Below, piece by piece: positions 49,585 through 58,245 of a DNA stretch of 64,000 bases. A model generated the notes under the pieces. That model was not told the DNA's origin. It saw only the letters and a program-made list of their open reading frames with translations, and ran no database searches. The stretch is from positions 248,001 through 312,000 of the forward strand of contig NZ_MAEH01000014.1 of the NCBI RefSeq assembly GCF_009933135.1, given 5' to 3'. Every line of letters begins with the position of its first letter. The stretch's first letter is position 1. Position numbers and translations under genes: made by a program. The DNA is from Candidatus Enterococcus leclercqii. Its GTDB lineage: Bacteria > Bacillota > Bacilli > Lactobacillales > Enterococcaceae.

Positions 49585-51657
49585 ATGGCAAAAGATTTGT
49601 TACTGGAAATCGGCTTGGAAGAGATGCCCGCACATGTGGTCACTCCCAGCATGGAGCAGTTGGAAAACAAAGTGACGGCTTTTTTGGATGACAATCGCTT
49701 GAGCTTTGAATCAATCAAAGCCTTTTCCACTCCTCGGCGCTTGGCAGTGTTGATTGAGAAAATTGCTGACAAACAAGAAGACATTCAAGAAGAAGTCAAA
49801 GGTCCTGCTAAAAAGATTGCATTGGATGGAGAAGGCAACTGGTCCAAGGCAGCCCAAGGGTTTGTTCGGGGACAAGGTGTGTCTACAGATGCCATCACTT
49901 TTAGAGAGTTAAAAGGTGTGGAGTACGTCTACGTAACCAAGTATGTCAAAGGAGAATCCGCAGAAGCTGTATTGACTGGATTGAAAGATGTCATTATGAG
50001 TTTGACCTTCCCAGTGACCATGCATTGGAGTAATTTTGATTTTGAATACATTCGTCCGATTCATTGGATCGTAGCTTTGTTGGATAATGACGTCTTGCCT
50101 TTTGAAATCTTGGATGTCAAAACTGGTCGCCACTCTCGCGGTCATCGTTTTCTGGGAGAGGATCTTACCTTTTCCAATCCTTCTGAATACGAAGAAAAAT
50201 TGGCGGAACAGTTTGTCATTGCCAATCCTATGAAGCGCAAACAGTTAATTGTGGAACAAATCGCTGAGTTGGCTGCTAAAAATGAATTCAAAGTCGAAAT
50301 GGACGAGGAGTTGTTAGAAGAGGTCAACAACTTGGTGGAATACCCGACTGCTTTTGTTGGTGACTTTGAAGACAAATACTTGGCTGTGCCAGAAGAGGTT
50401 TTAGTTACCTCTATGAAAGAACACCAACGTTACTTTGATGTTCGCAATCAAGATGGCTTGCTTTTGCCACACTTTATCTCAGTTCGCAATGGGAATAATG
50501 TGAAGTTGGAAAATGTAGCCAAAGGGAATGAAAAAGTCTTGACCGCTCGGTTAGAAGACGCAGAGTTCTTCTATAACGAGGACAAAAAACTCAACATCGA
50601 AGAGTTGGTCAATAAGTTGAAACATGTCACCTTCCACGAAAAAATCGGCAGCATCTATGAAAAAATGCAGCGGGTTGCAGCAGCAGCTCAGATTATCGGT
50701 GAAACGGTAGGCTTGACTACCGAGCAATTAGAAGACTTAAAGCGCGCAGCTGAGATTTATAAGTTTGATTTAGTCACCAATATGGTGGGAGAATTTCCAG
50801 AGCTGCAAGGAATCATGGGTGAAAAATACGCATTGCTACAAGGTGAAAAACCGGCTGTTGCCCAAGCGATTCGTGAACACTATCTGCCAATCTCAGCTGA
50901 GGGGCAACTGCCACAATCAGATATCGGGGCAGTTCTAGCGATTGCAGACAAGCTGGATAGTGTCTTGTCCTTCTTTGCAGTAGGGATGGTGCCTTCTGGT
51001 TCCAATGACCCGTATGCGTTGCGTCGTCAGTCTTATGGGATTGTGCGCATCGTTGAAGACAAGGGCTGGTACTTCCCGTTGAAACAGCTGCAAAAAGCTA
51101 TTGATGAAAAGATCAACAGTGATGAAAAACGCTTCGGAATCAAGCTGTCAAGTGGCCAGCAGGACGTCTTGGACTTTATCAAAGCCCGTCTGCGTCAGCG
51201 CTTGACTTCTGAAAATGTTCGCCACGATGTGATTGATGCCGTCATCAATGCCGACCAAGAAGATTTGACCCAACTCTTTGCCGCTGCAACAATTTTACGC
51301 AAACATGTGGCCGATGCTGAGTTCAAGCCGTCCGTGGAAGCCCTGACCCGGGCGATCAATCTCGCGAAAAAAGCAGAAGATTCAACAGATCATGTGGATC
51401 CTAACTTATTTGAAAACGATGCTGAAAAAGCTTTGTTTGAAGTTGCAGCTGATTTGGAACAAAAATTCCCTCGCCAAACGATGGAAGAAAACTATGCTGG
51501 TTTGGTAGCACTGCGCCCGTATATTGAGAAATACTTTGAAGAGACCATGGTAATGGTGGAAGATGAAAAAGTCCGCCATAATCGGTTAGCGCAACTGAAA
51601 ATTATCTCCAAAATGGCTCTGGCAGTCGCAAGCCTGGACTCATTGATCATCAAATAG
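49585..51657 (+). CDS. glyS: Glycyl-tRNA synthetase beta subunit, 690 aa
   Basis: The large subunit that recognises tRNA-Gly. Recognised by [15 protein letters not shown] at the start, the [27 protein letters not shown] segment, [18 protein letters not shown] and a C-terminal anticodon-binding-like helical domain. GGAGGAG ends the glyQ gene and drives the ATG at 49585. Length is normal (about 690 residues). A terminator follows, closing the T-box-controlled glyQS operon. Confidence 0.97.
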   Translation: MAKDLLLEIGLEEMPAHVVTPSMEQLENKVTAFLDDNRLSFESIKAFSTPRRLAVLIEKIADKQEDIQEEVKGPAKKIALDGEGNWSKAAQGFVRGQGVSTDAITFRELKGVEYVYVTKYVKGESAEAVLTGLKDVIMSLTFPVTMHWSNFDFEYIRPIHWIVALLDNDVLPFEILDVKTGRHSRGHRFLGEDLTFSNPSEYEEKLAEQFVIANPMKRKQLIVEQIAELAAKNEFKVEMDEELLEEVNNLVEYPTAFVGDFEDKYLAVPEEVLVTSMKEHQRYFDVRNQDGLLLPHFISVRNGNNVKLENVAKGNEKVLTARLEDAEFFYNEDKKLNIEELVNKLKHVTFHEKIGSIYEKMQRVAAAAQIIGETVGLTTEQLEDLKRAAEIYKFDLVTNMVGEFPELQGIMGEKYALLQGEKPAVAQAIREHYLPISAEGQLPQSDIGAVLAIADKLDSVLSFFAVGMVPSGSNDPYALRRQSYGIVRIVEDKGWYFPLKQLQKAIDEKINSDEKRFGIKLSSGQQDVLDFIKARLRQRLTSENVRHDVIDAVINADQEDLTQLFAAATILRKHVADAEFKPSVEALTRAINLAKKAEDSTDHVDPNLFENDAEKALFEVAADLEQKFPRQTMEENYAGLVALRPYIEKYFEETMVMVEDEKVRHNRLAQLKIISKMALAVASLDSLIIK

Positions 51658-51673
51658 ATAAGTATACCAAAAC

Positions 51674-51711
51674 AAAAAAACGTCGATCTCTTGTGCGGAT
51701 CGGCGTTTTTT
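51674..51711. terminator. Terminator after glyS
   Basis: AAAAAAACGTCGATC pairs with GATCGGCGTTTTTT (one G-T pair) over TCTTGTGCG. Usable from both sides; the convergent carrier gene ends at 51767. Confidence 0.85.
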
Positions 51712-51766
51712 GTTTTGAAGTCACCAGATTCAGCGACAAGAAAAAAATACTTTGAAGAAAGTGCGT

Positions 51767-52708
51767 TTATAAGATCAGTTTGAGCAGCAGCGGAATGTAG
51801 AGCATATACAATAAGACAGAATAGCCGAGACTAGATGCACCAAACTCTTCGTCGGCATGGTAATTGCGAGCGAGGATCGGTACCGAGTTTTGAACCGGCA
51901 TGGAGGACTGGATGATAAAAACACTGAGCATCAAAGGCGGTACGGGAAAGACAAAGCCCAAAGCCCAAACAATCAATGGTGAGATCACAAACCTGCCCAA
52001 CAGCACACCGACAATGTCGCGGTTCATGCGTAGATTCTTTAGGCCGCTGAAATAGACGATAATGCCGATGATAAACATGGAAAGGGGGGTGGTGAGATCT
52101 GCCAGATAGCCGCCAAAATTTTGGATAAATGATGGGGTTGGCAAAGTAGTCATGACCCAAGCCAGGCCAATCAAAAAGCCCATTAAAGCCGGAGTAAAAA
52201 CTTTTTTTAAGAGCACCAGCGGATGAAATGAAACCTGCGCGTGTTGGATATCTGGATTGTCTTGGGCGATTTCATAGATTCCGATTGTCCAAAAAAAGGT
52301 GGTGTTGACAATGTAGTACAACAAAACATAAGGGATTGCCTTTTCACCGAAAATCGCTAAGTTGATGGGCAATCCGATAAAGATTGTGTTGGAACACGTA
52401 AACATCGTGGAAAATGTCCCTTGCCGACCCGGGGTGACTTTGGCGAGTTTACGGTAAATCAGGCTGATTCCAAAAGTTGCCACTATCGACAATAAGGGGA
52501 TGATCATTCCAGAAAATAGCGACAAAAATTCAGAGCGGGAAAAGTTAGCGGTGATGTTCAAAAACATGTTGAAAGGCAGCGCCAGGTTCAATACGACTTT
52601 TGAAAAAACATCTGCCGTACGATTGGAAAACCATTGCTTGTAGGAAAGATAGTATCCTAAAAACATCAGTGCAAAAATGGCAAAAATATTTAAATAGGCT
52701 TGAAGCAT
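51767..52708 (-). CDS. Auxin efflux carrier (AEC) family transporter, 313 aa
   Basis: A ten-helix permease of the AEC family, with FALMFLGYYLSYKQWF, STMFTCSNTIFIGLPINLAIFG and the C-terminal IIQSSMPVQNSVPILARNYHADEEFGASSLGYSVLLYMLYIPLL motifs. Bacterial members often carry malate or other organic anions. The start at 52708 has AGGTG 8 bases upstream; a longer frame from 52771 would run over the yidC terminator and is rejected. It follows yidC on the same strand but is separated by that terminator. Substrate unknown. Confidence 0.85.
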   Translation of the reverse strand: MLQAYLNIFAIFALMFLGYYLSYKQWFSNRTADVFSKVVLNLALPFNMFLNITANFSRSEFLSLFSGMIIPLLSIVATFGISLIYRKLAKVTPGRQGTFSTMFTCSNTIFIGLPINLAIFGEKAIPYVLLYYIVNTTFFWTIGIYEIAQDNPDIQHAQVSFHPLVLLKKVFTPALMGFLIGLAWVMTTLPTPSFIQNFGGYLADLTTPLSMFIIGIIVYFSGLKNLRMNRDIVGVLLGRFVISPLIVWALGFVFPVPPLMLSVFIIQSSMPVQNSVPILARNYHADEEFGASSLGYSVLLYMLYIPLLLKLIL

Positions 52709-52734
52709 AGTCAGCACCTGCTTTACAAAAGATT

Positions 52735-52774
52735 GAAAAAACATGCGTGAGGAATCAATTCCGTCACGCATGTC
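52735..52774 (-). terminator. Terminator of yidC
   Basis: ACATGCGTGA and TCACGCATGT (52741-52773) form the stem with GGAA/TTCC inside, and a T run on the minus strand (complement of GAAAAAAC). Confidence 0.88.
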
Positions 52775-52782
52775 AGTTGTGG

Positions 52783-53748
52783 TTATTTATTTCGTTGCTG
52801 TTTGCCGGAATTACGACCTTTTCCTTGGTTATGATTTGATGGTTGGTTGCGATTAGCGCCATCAGAAACTTTTTCAGCTTTTTTCGGTTCTACTTGTTGT
52901 TTTGGTGGAGTCACCACCACTTTTGGCGGATTGTTTTTCATTTCAGCTTGAATTTGAGCTTTAATCCGCGGTTTCATGATGACATTGGTGATATAAGTTT
53001 GTACGCAGGCGATGAAACCACCTACCACCCAATAAAGGGTAACTCCTGCTGGTGCCCCAAAGGAGAACATAATAATCATCAATGGAGAAACGATAGACAT
53101 GGTACGCATTTGTTTTTTCTGTTCTTCAGGAATACCGATTAAGCTAATCACACTTTGCAATGCGTAGAAGACACCGGCGACAATTACGAATACCAAATTC
53201 GGCTTACTCAAGTCAATACCGAGGAAGACGGCATTTTGCAGATTTTCCGAATAGCGGGCAGTCGTATACAATGCCGAGAAGATCGGCATCTGGATCAAAA
53301 GTGGCAGACAGCCCATGCCACCTAACATGCTGACACCATTTTCTTTATAGACAGCGCTCATCTCTTGTTGGGCTTCCATCTGTTCTTGCTGCGTTGTTGC
53401 GGCTTTCAATTTCGCTTGAACCGCGTCCAATTGCGGCTTGATGTATTGCATTTTTTCGGATTGGATCATCGTTTGGCGAGATTGATGAATGCCAAGAGGT
53501 AAGATGATAAAACGAACAATCAGTGTGACCAAGATGATGGCCCAGCCCCAGCGATTGTCGCCACCTACGAGATTTGCTAACATTTTCAGCAAGGCATCTA
53601 GTGGGGCTACCAAGATTCTATACATAAAACTAGAAGTATCCGGGATCGTTTTTCCAGCTGAATCCGTCGTCATTTTGACACACCCGGATAAGAATACGAG
53701 GAGCATCAGCATGCCGGAACCCAGCAGCCAATTTTTTATTTTTTTCAT
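52783..53748 (-). CDS. yidC: Membrane protein insertase YidC/OxaA, 321 aa
   Basis: A Gram-positive YidC: lipoprotein signal peptide with lipobox LSGC (C23), then the Oxa1 fold from about residue 55 with GGDNRWGWAIILVTLIVRFIILPLGIHQSRQTM (the hydrophilic-groove arginine region), GCLPLLIQMPIFSALYTTARYSE and APAGVTLYWVVGGFIACVQTYI. The C-terminal tail is basic (KKAEKVSDGANRNQ... GKGRNSGKQQRNK), as in the YidC2 type that can work with SRP and ribosomes. AAAGGA lies 8 bases before the ATG at 53748. It inserts small membrane proteins. Confidence 0.94.
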   Translation of the reverse strand: MKKIKNWLLGSGMLMLLVFLSGCVKMTTDSAGKTIPDTSSFMYRILVAPLDALLKMLANLVGGDNRWGWAIILVTLIVRFIILPLGIHQSRQTMIQSEKMQYIKPQLDAVQAKLKAATTQQEQMEAQQEMSAVYKENGVSMLGGMGCLPLLIQMPIFSALYTTARYSENLQNAVFLGIDLSKPNLVFVIVAGVFYALQSVISLIGIPEEQKKQMRTMSIVSPLMIIMFSFGAPAGVTLYWVVGGFIACVQTYITNVIMKPRIKAQIQAEMKNNPPKVVVTPPKQQVEPKKAEKVSDGANRNQPSNHNQGKGRNSGKQQRNK

Positions 53749-53872
53749 TGATTTCTTCCTTTCATCATACACTTTCACCGTGGATCAAAAGCCGATCATC
53801 CTCTAAGAAAACCGTTCTTGCAAGCATGAAAGTGGATCGATACAGCTAAATTGCACAAGAATAATCATACTA

Positions 53873-53897
53873 AAAAAAGCCGTTGATTTCAACGACT
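53873..53897 (-). terminator. Terminator of acyP
   Basis: On the minus strand AAGTCGTTG pairs with CAACGGCTT around a short loop and is followed by seven Ts (complement of AAAAAAAGCCGTTGA at 53873). It lies 50 bases after the acyP stop. Confidence 0.82.
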
Positions 53898-53947
53898 TCA
53901 TGAAAAAGTCTCAATTACAGCGCATATCAAAGCTTTAATATAGCCAA

Positions 53948-54232
53948 CTAATCAGGGCTGTAAGTAACATCAAACTGGCTTCTTTCTTTGATTTTTGCAT
54001 CGTCACGTACAGTCAAACGAGCAACTCTGCCCGCTGGGGAAGGGGACTTTTTGATGGCAGCAATAAAGGTATCCATCACCGCGTCCTCTGCTACGGCCTC
54101 AATACCGACAGAACCGTCCGCCTCATTCCAAACAGCGCCGGTGACTCCCAGGCGATCAGCAAGCATTTTGGTGGTATAACGAAAGCCTACCCCTTGGACG
54201 CGCCCAGTCACATTCATATGGACCTTTCTCAT
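53948..54232 (-). CDS. acyP: Acylphosphatase, 94 aa
   Basis: A small alpha/beta acylphosphatase with the catalytic arginine R18 in TGRVQGVGFRY and N36 in VWNEADGSV. It hydrolyses acyl phosphates such as carbamoyl or acetyl phosphate. GGAGG lies before the ATG at 54232. Length is normal for the family. It is divergent from the RNA methyltransferase gene, an arrangement common in Lactobacillales near yidC. Confidence 0.95.
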   Translation of the reverse strand: MRKVHMNVTGRVQGVGFRYTTKMLADRLGVTGAVWNEADGSVGIEAVAEDAVMDTFIAAIKKSPSPAGRVARLTVRDDAKIKERSQFDVTYSPD

Positions 54233-54317
54233 AACGCCACCTCCATTCTGATGAAATGATTACTGTCTTTATGATACCGTTTTTTTTGTTGGGCAACAAG
54301 AGATGTGCTGACAAGTA

Positions 54318-54326
54318 TGCTATAAT
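54318..54326 (+). promoter_or_regulatory. Extended -10 promoter of methyltransferase gene
   Basis: TGCTATAAT (54318-54326) is an extended -10; no convincing -35 is present upstream. Confidence 0.55.
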
Positions 54327-54352
54327 TCAGGCAAAGAAACGGAGGACGACAC

Positions 54353-55126
54353 ATGAAAGAGATCCAAGCTGTCAAAAATCCCCTCATTAAAGAATTACGT
54401 AAGCTGCATCAAAAAAAGCACCGACAAGAGCAGGGGCGCTTTTTGCTGGAGGGGTTTCATCTAGTGGAAGAAGCAGCAGAAAACCAAGCAGCAATTCAAA
54501 TGATTCTGGTAAATCAACGGGGCTTACAGGAATGGCAGGAATGGCTGCAACGTTACGAGACATTGGAGCAATATCTAGTTTCTGATGAGGTCATGGACAG
54601 TCTTTCAGATTTACCGACACCACAAGGAATCATCGCCGTGGTCAGTCAAGCACAACCGATAGCAGACATCAAAAAAGGGCGTTGGTTGCTGTTGGATCGC
54701 GTCCAAGATCCTGGAAACGTAGGAACAATGGTACGAACCGCTGACGCTGCCGGCTTTTCAGGTGTGATTTTGGGAGCCGGTTGTGCTGATCCTTTTAGTA
54801 CCAAAGTGTTACGAAGCATGCAAGGCAGTAATTTCCATTTGCCCATTTTAAACGGAGCGCTGGAAACCATTATTCCAGAACTAAAAGCAGCCGGTATGAC
54901 TGTCTATGGAACAGAATTAAATGAAGCGGCTCGTCCATTCCAAACAGTGGAAAATGAAGAAAATGTCGCGCTATTGATGGGTAACGAAGGGCAAGGGGTT
55001 GCTCGTAATTTATTAGAAATGACAGATTTGAACCTTTATATCCCAATTTATGGAAAAGCAGAGTCCTTAAATGTCGGTGTTGCCGCGGGAATCCTTATGT
55101 ATCATTTCAGTGGTAATTTTTTTTAA
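54353..55126 (+). CDS. TrmH/SpoU family RNA 2'-O-methyltransferase, 257 aa
   Basis: An N-terminal substrate-binding domain (NPLIKELRKLHQKKHRQEQGRFLLEGFHLVEEA) precedes a SPOUT methyltransferase domain with DPGNVGTMVRTADAAGF, LLMGNEGQGV and SLNVGVAAGILMY, the three SpoU motifs with the knot. It methylates the ribose in rRNA or tRNA; this group is often annotated as a 23S rRNA methyltransferase (YsgA). GGAGGAC precedes the ATG at 54353. The gene is divergent from acyP. The target nucleotide cannot be told. Confidence 0.92.
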   Translation: MKEIQAVKNPLIKELRKLHQKKHRQEQGRFLLEGFHLVEEAAENQAAIQMILVNQRGLQEWQEWLQRYETLEQYLVSDEVMDSLSDLPTPQGIIAVVSQAQPIADIKKGRWLLLDRVQDPGNVGTMVRTADAAGFSGVILGAGCADPFSTKVLRSMQGSNFHLPILNGALETIIPELKAAGMTVYGTELNEAARPFQTVENEENVALLMGNEGQGVARNLLEMTDLNLYIPIYGKAESLNVGVAAGILMYHFSGNFF

Positions 55127-55173
55127 AGATGTATTAAGCTTGGATGATCCTTACACTGCTGTAAGTTGAATGG

Positions 55174-55182
55174 TGCTATACT
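55174..55182 (+). promoter_or_regulatory. Extended -10 promoter of HD-domain gene
   Basis: TGCTATACT (55174-55182) is an extended -10 about 50 bases before the gene; no good -35 at standard spacing. Confidence 0.5.
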
Positions 55183-55232
55183 GTACCCAGTTACAAAAAG
55201 AGTACATTTAACTTAAAGGGGACTGCAAATCT

Positions 55233-55736
55233 ATGACCGAAAAATGGCAAGATGATCCGGAGTACATGAGCTATATTGAGGACTTACTGGCAACCGAAGC
55301 GGTCCAAAAACTGGCAAATTACACACAACATGTGAATTCTACCCGCTTGGAACATTCGCTGAGCGTTTCTTATTACAGTTACAAGTTAGCAAAAAAATGG
55401 GGCGGAGATGCCCGTGCAACAGCTCGTGCCGGGTTATTGCATGATTTGTTCTACTATGACTGGCGCACAACTAAGTTTGATGAAGGCAGTCATGCATACA
55501 TGCATCCACGAATTGCTGTCAAAAATGCCGAAAAGATCACAGAGCTTTCTGATTTGGAAAGAGACATTATCTTGAAGCACATGTGGGGAGCAACCATTGC
55601 ACCACCGAAATACAAAGAAAGCTATATCGTTACGATGGTGGACAAGTATTGCGCCATCAAAGAAGCGTCGGAACCAATGACTGAAAACTTGCGCCACAAA
55701 TGGCACCAATGGTTTCCTAAAAAACAATCAGTTTGA
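55233..55736 (+). CDS. HD-domain phosphohydrolase, 167 aa
   Basis: An HD superfamily hydrolase: RLEHSLSVSYYSYKLAKKWGGDARATARAGLLHDLFYYDW supplies the first His and the HD pair, and a later His/Asp set (KHMWG, DKYCAIKEA) completes the metal site. These proteins act on phosphate esters of nucleotides in the cytoplasm. AAGGGGA lies about 11 bases before the ATG. A strong terminator follows. The substrate is unknown and neighbours do not help. Confidence 0.85.
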   Translation: MTEKWQDDPEYMSYIEDLLATEAVQKLANYTQHVNSTRLEHSLSVSYYSYKLAKKWGGDARATARAGLLHDLFYYDWRTTKFDEGSHAYMHPRIAVKNAEKITELSDLERDIILKHMWGATIAPPKYKESYIVTMVDKYCAIKEASEPMTENLRHKWHQWFPKKQSV

Positions 55737-55742
55737 TAAATT

Positions 55743-55783
55743 AAAACCGCCTTGTCTCTGAATTCAGTGACAAGGCGGTTTTT
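55743..55783. terminator. Bidirectional terminator
   Basis: AAAACCGCCTTGTC pairs with GACAAGGCGGTTTTT over TCTGAATTCAGT. It lies between the HD gene and the convergent DUF218 gene. Confidence 0.92.
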
Positions 55784-55856
55784 GTAGTAAAACAGCAATA
55801 CTTGTAAATATGAAACTGAGTTCTCACCGCCCGAGTATTCGGCTAGTAGTAACAAC

Positions 55857-57062
55857 TTACATAACGAAGAGATTAAGCAGGGCGAATAAAGTAGTCAGAA
55901 CTAAAATAGTCCCTACCACCAGCAGATGCCGGCGTTTGTTCATCATCAAGATAGCGATATATTCTCGTAAAAAGGCATTTGGTAGATAATACAGTGCTGT
56001 TTTCGCGCCGATGCCATCTGCTTTTAGTCCAGCTTGATGGGCAAACATGCCCCCACGAAAAATATGATAGTTATTGGAGCTGAAAATCACTTTATACCCT
56101 TCTGGTGAGCGTTCATCCATCACTTTTTTAGAAAAGCGCATATTTTCAAGGGTTGTGGTGGAGTGGTCTTCCAGAATAATATCCTCTTGTGGGATCCCTT
56201 GTTCCAATGCATAGGCAGCCATTGCAGCCGCTTCCGAGAGTTTTTCGTCAGCACCTTGCCCACCAGACATAACCAGCTTGGCAGCCTTGTTCTTGGCTTT
56301 TTGCTGCAACCGGTAAAACTCGATGGCTTTATCGATTCGACGAGCCAAAAGAGGAGAAACTTTTTCGCCTCTTAATAGGCCGGCTCCCAGAACGATGATG
56401 TAGTCTTGATCATAGCGGGGATGGTTGAATTGATACAATACCGAAACGGTCAAAAAATTGTAGAAAACGATGAAAAAGTACATCATAATCAGTGGCAAGC
56501 AACTGAGAAAACTACTGAGCCAATTAGGTAGCTGTTGAGCGATAAAATAATCGTAAATCAAAAATACAGTTAAGAACAAGGCCAAAAGTAGCGTCAACAG
56601 ATTTGCCAGAGAATGGGATTCTTTTTTAATCACGACGGCGGCATTCCAATAGAGAAAAACGACCAAGGTCATAATTCCAAAGGCTGCTACTAGGAGAAGG
56701 GCTACCAGCGCAACTGCCAACAAGCCGCCGACAATTAGGCTACCGGTGGAAAATAGATTGTAAACCAGGTAGCCCCCGAAAACGATCAGAAAAAGATTGA
56801 AGAGCAGTCCGTTGGCTAGCCGGGCCTTTTCTTTGAAATAAGCCAACAAAAATATGCCAAAAAATAGCAATGGAATCAGAATAAAGAAACTGCCGATAGC
56901 AAGTTCTCTGATGGCCAGATAGATAAAAAGGGCTGTTAGGGACCAGATACAGCAGAAGAAAAAAGTGTCCGGATCGTCTTGTCGGCGCCGCCAAACGATC
57001 ATAGCCAAATTGCCTAAAAGGAAGACCACTGCAAAAGTAATCTCCGGTATAAACGTTGTCAT
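55857..57062 (-). CDS. Membrane protein with DUF218 (YdcF/SanA/ElyC-like) domain, 401 aa
   Basis: About eight membrane helices fill the first ~235 residues, followed by a DUF218 domain with DYIIVLGAGLLRGEKVSPLLARRIDKAIEFY, KLVMSGGQGADEKLSEAAAMAAYALEQG, EDHSTTTLENM and SSNNYHIFRGGMFAHQAGL. DUF218 proteins such as ElyC and SanA affect cell-envelope precursor metabolism. AGGGAGG lies 8 bases before the ATG at 57062; an upstream in-frame start at 57089 lacks a site. Single gene, convergent with the HD hydrolase. A role with undecaprenyl carriers is only a family-level guess. Confidence 0.85.
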   Translation of the reverse strand: MTTFIPEITFAVVFLLGNLAMIVWRRRQDDPDTFFFCCIWSLTALFIYLAIRELAIGSFFILIPLLFFGIFLLAYFKEKARLANGLLFNLFLIVFGGYLVYNLFSTGSLIVGGLLAVALVALLLVAAFGIMTLVVFLYWNAAVVIKKESHSLANLLTLLLALFLTVFLIYDYFIAQQLPNWLSSFLSCLPLIMMYFFIVFYNFLTVSVLYQFNHPRYDQDYIIVLGAGLLRGEKVSPLLARRIDKAIEFYRLQQKAKNKAAKLVMSGGQGADEKLSEAAAMAAYALEQGIPQEDIILEDHSTTTLENMRFSKKVMDERSPEGYKVIFSSNNYHIFRGGMFAHQAGLKADGIGAKTALYYLPNAFLREYIAILMMNKRRHLLVVGTILVLTTLFALLNLFVM

Positions 57063-57421
57063 AATAAAATCCTCCCTGAATAAAAACAATAAACCAAAAA
57101 CCGCTGAAGACCAGTTTGTTTGAAAATAGGCTGGTTGCGTTTTTTTTGAGGCAATAGTTGTCTCAGCTTCTTAAATGTTGCCACCAACACTTGGACATCA
57201 GTCGTTCTTTTAATCATAATTAGTATAGCAAATTTTACCTTGATTGCTCGGATAAAGTACCTGAGTTCAGAGTTTTGTGATTTTGGGGTACAATGGGAAC
57301 AACTACAAATAAAATGGATTGTTTGTTTACCAGTATGAGAATTTGTCACGAAAGCTGCACAGTCGCTGGTGCGCAGATGGAAGTGACTGGTAAAGAATCG
57401 GAAAACCTGGAGGAGATAAGG

Positions 57422-57913
57422 ATGGAAATGGGTGAAGTACAAAAAGTACGATTGCCGGCTTTTGCAGTTATTGGCAAACTGGGAGACGGTCTGGCGGAGG
57501 ATGGTTCTTCTTGGGTTCCGCCACTGTGGGAAACTGCCAATAACCATTTTGAAGAATTAGGAGCGGTGGTTAATCAAAAAGAGCTAACTGAGATTCGAAT
57601 GTGGGGGCTGATGAGCGATTCAACGGCTTGGTTGACCCCTTGGCAGGCAGTGGGCTGTTACTTGGCAGGCATGGAAGTCCCTGCTGACACACCAACACCA
57701 CCTGGCTGGATCCGTTGGAATCTGCCAGCGATGGAATATTTAATCGTCAAAACCAATACACAGGATTTAGTGGCGATGACAGAAAAAATGCTGACAGAAA
57801 TTATTCCACAACAAGGTGAGACGTTAGCTGCTGCAATCCAGGAATACTATGAACCTGATTTTGCTGCAGGGGAAGTTGTTTTATATTTTCCAACCAGAAT
57901 ACTCAATGAGTAA
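57422..57913 (+). CDS. Stand-alone GyrI-like effector-binding domain protein, 163 aa
   Basis: The protein resembles the AraC effector-binding (GyrI-like/SOUL-related) fold: VQKVRLPAFAVIGKLG at the start, PPLWETANNHFEEL, EIRMWGLMSDSTAWLT, YLAGMEVP and a last MEYLIVKTNTQD segment. There is no DNA-binding domain, so it binds small molecules or proteins by itself. GGAGGAGATAAGG lies before the ATG at 57422; the longer frame from 57293 starts beside a -10-like TACAAT and is rejected. Single gene, divergent from the DUF218 gene. Detoxification or effector sequestering is possible. Confidence 0.8.
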   Translation: MEMGEVQKVRLPAFAVIGKLGDGLAEDGSSWVPPLWETANNHFEELGAVVNQKELTEIRMWGLMSDSTAWLTPWQAVGCYLAGMEVPADTPTPPGWIRWNLPAMEYLIVKTNTQDLVAMTEKMLTEIIPQQGETLAAAIQEYYEPDFAAGEVVLYFPTRILNE

Positions 57914-58162
57914 TAGTTAGAACTTAAAAGAGAAGACAGTGGCAACAAACCTGTCACGCTTCTGGGAAAATAATGCTGGTCATGAATAATTCCTTGTCTT
58001 TTTGAGGATAATTTAAAACGCTGACTACCTTGATTTTAGCGAGGACGGTTAGCGTTCTTTACTTTGTTCTACCAGCCAGCAATTCGAGCATTGACTTTCT
58101 TTTACTTGAAAATGATGTGGAGCACAACTATCTATTGCACTGAAACTAAAAAAAACGCAAAA

Positions 58163-58194
58163 AAGCTCAGACTGGAAATTTCCAGTCTGAGCTT
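58163..58194 (-). terminator. Terminator of dacA: perfect 32-bp palindrome
   Basis: The 16-base arms (starting AAGCTCAGACTGG) are exact complements with no spacer, so the RNA would fold as a ~14-bp stem with a 4-base loop. On the minus strand a T-rich run follows, fitting termination of the gene ending at 58246. The rest of 57914-58162 has one weak AACGCT/AGCGTT hairpin near 58017-58056 that may end the effector-binding gene. Confidence 0.85.
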
Positions 58195-58245
58195 AAGGAG
58201 AGTCATTTGGGTTCTACCAGCCGATGTGATAAGAAAACATCTGGT

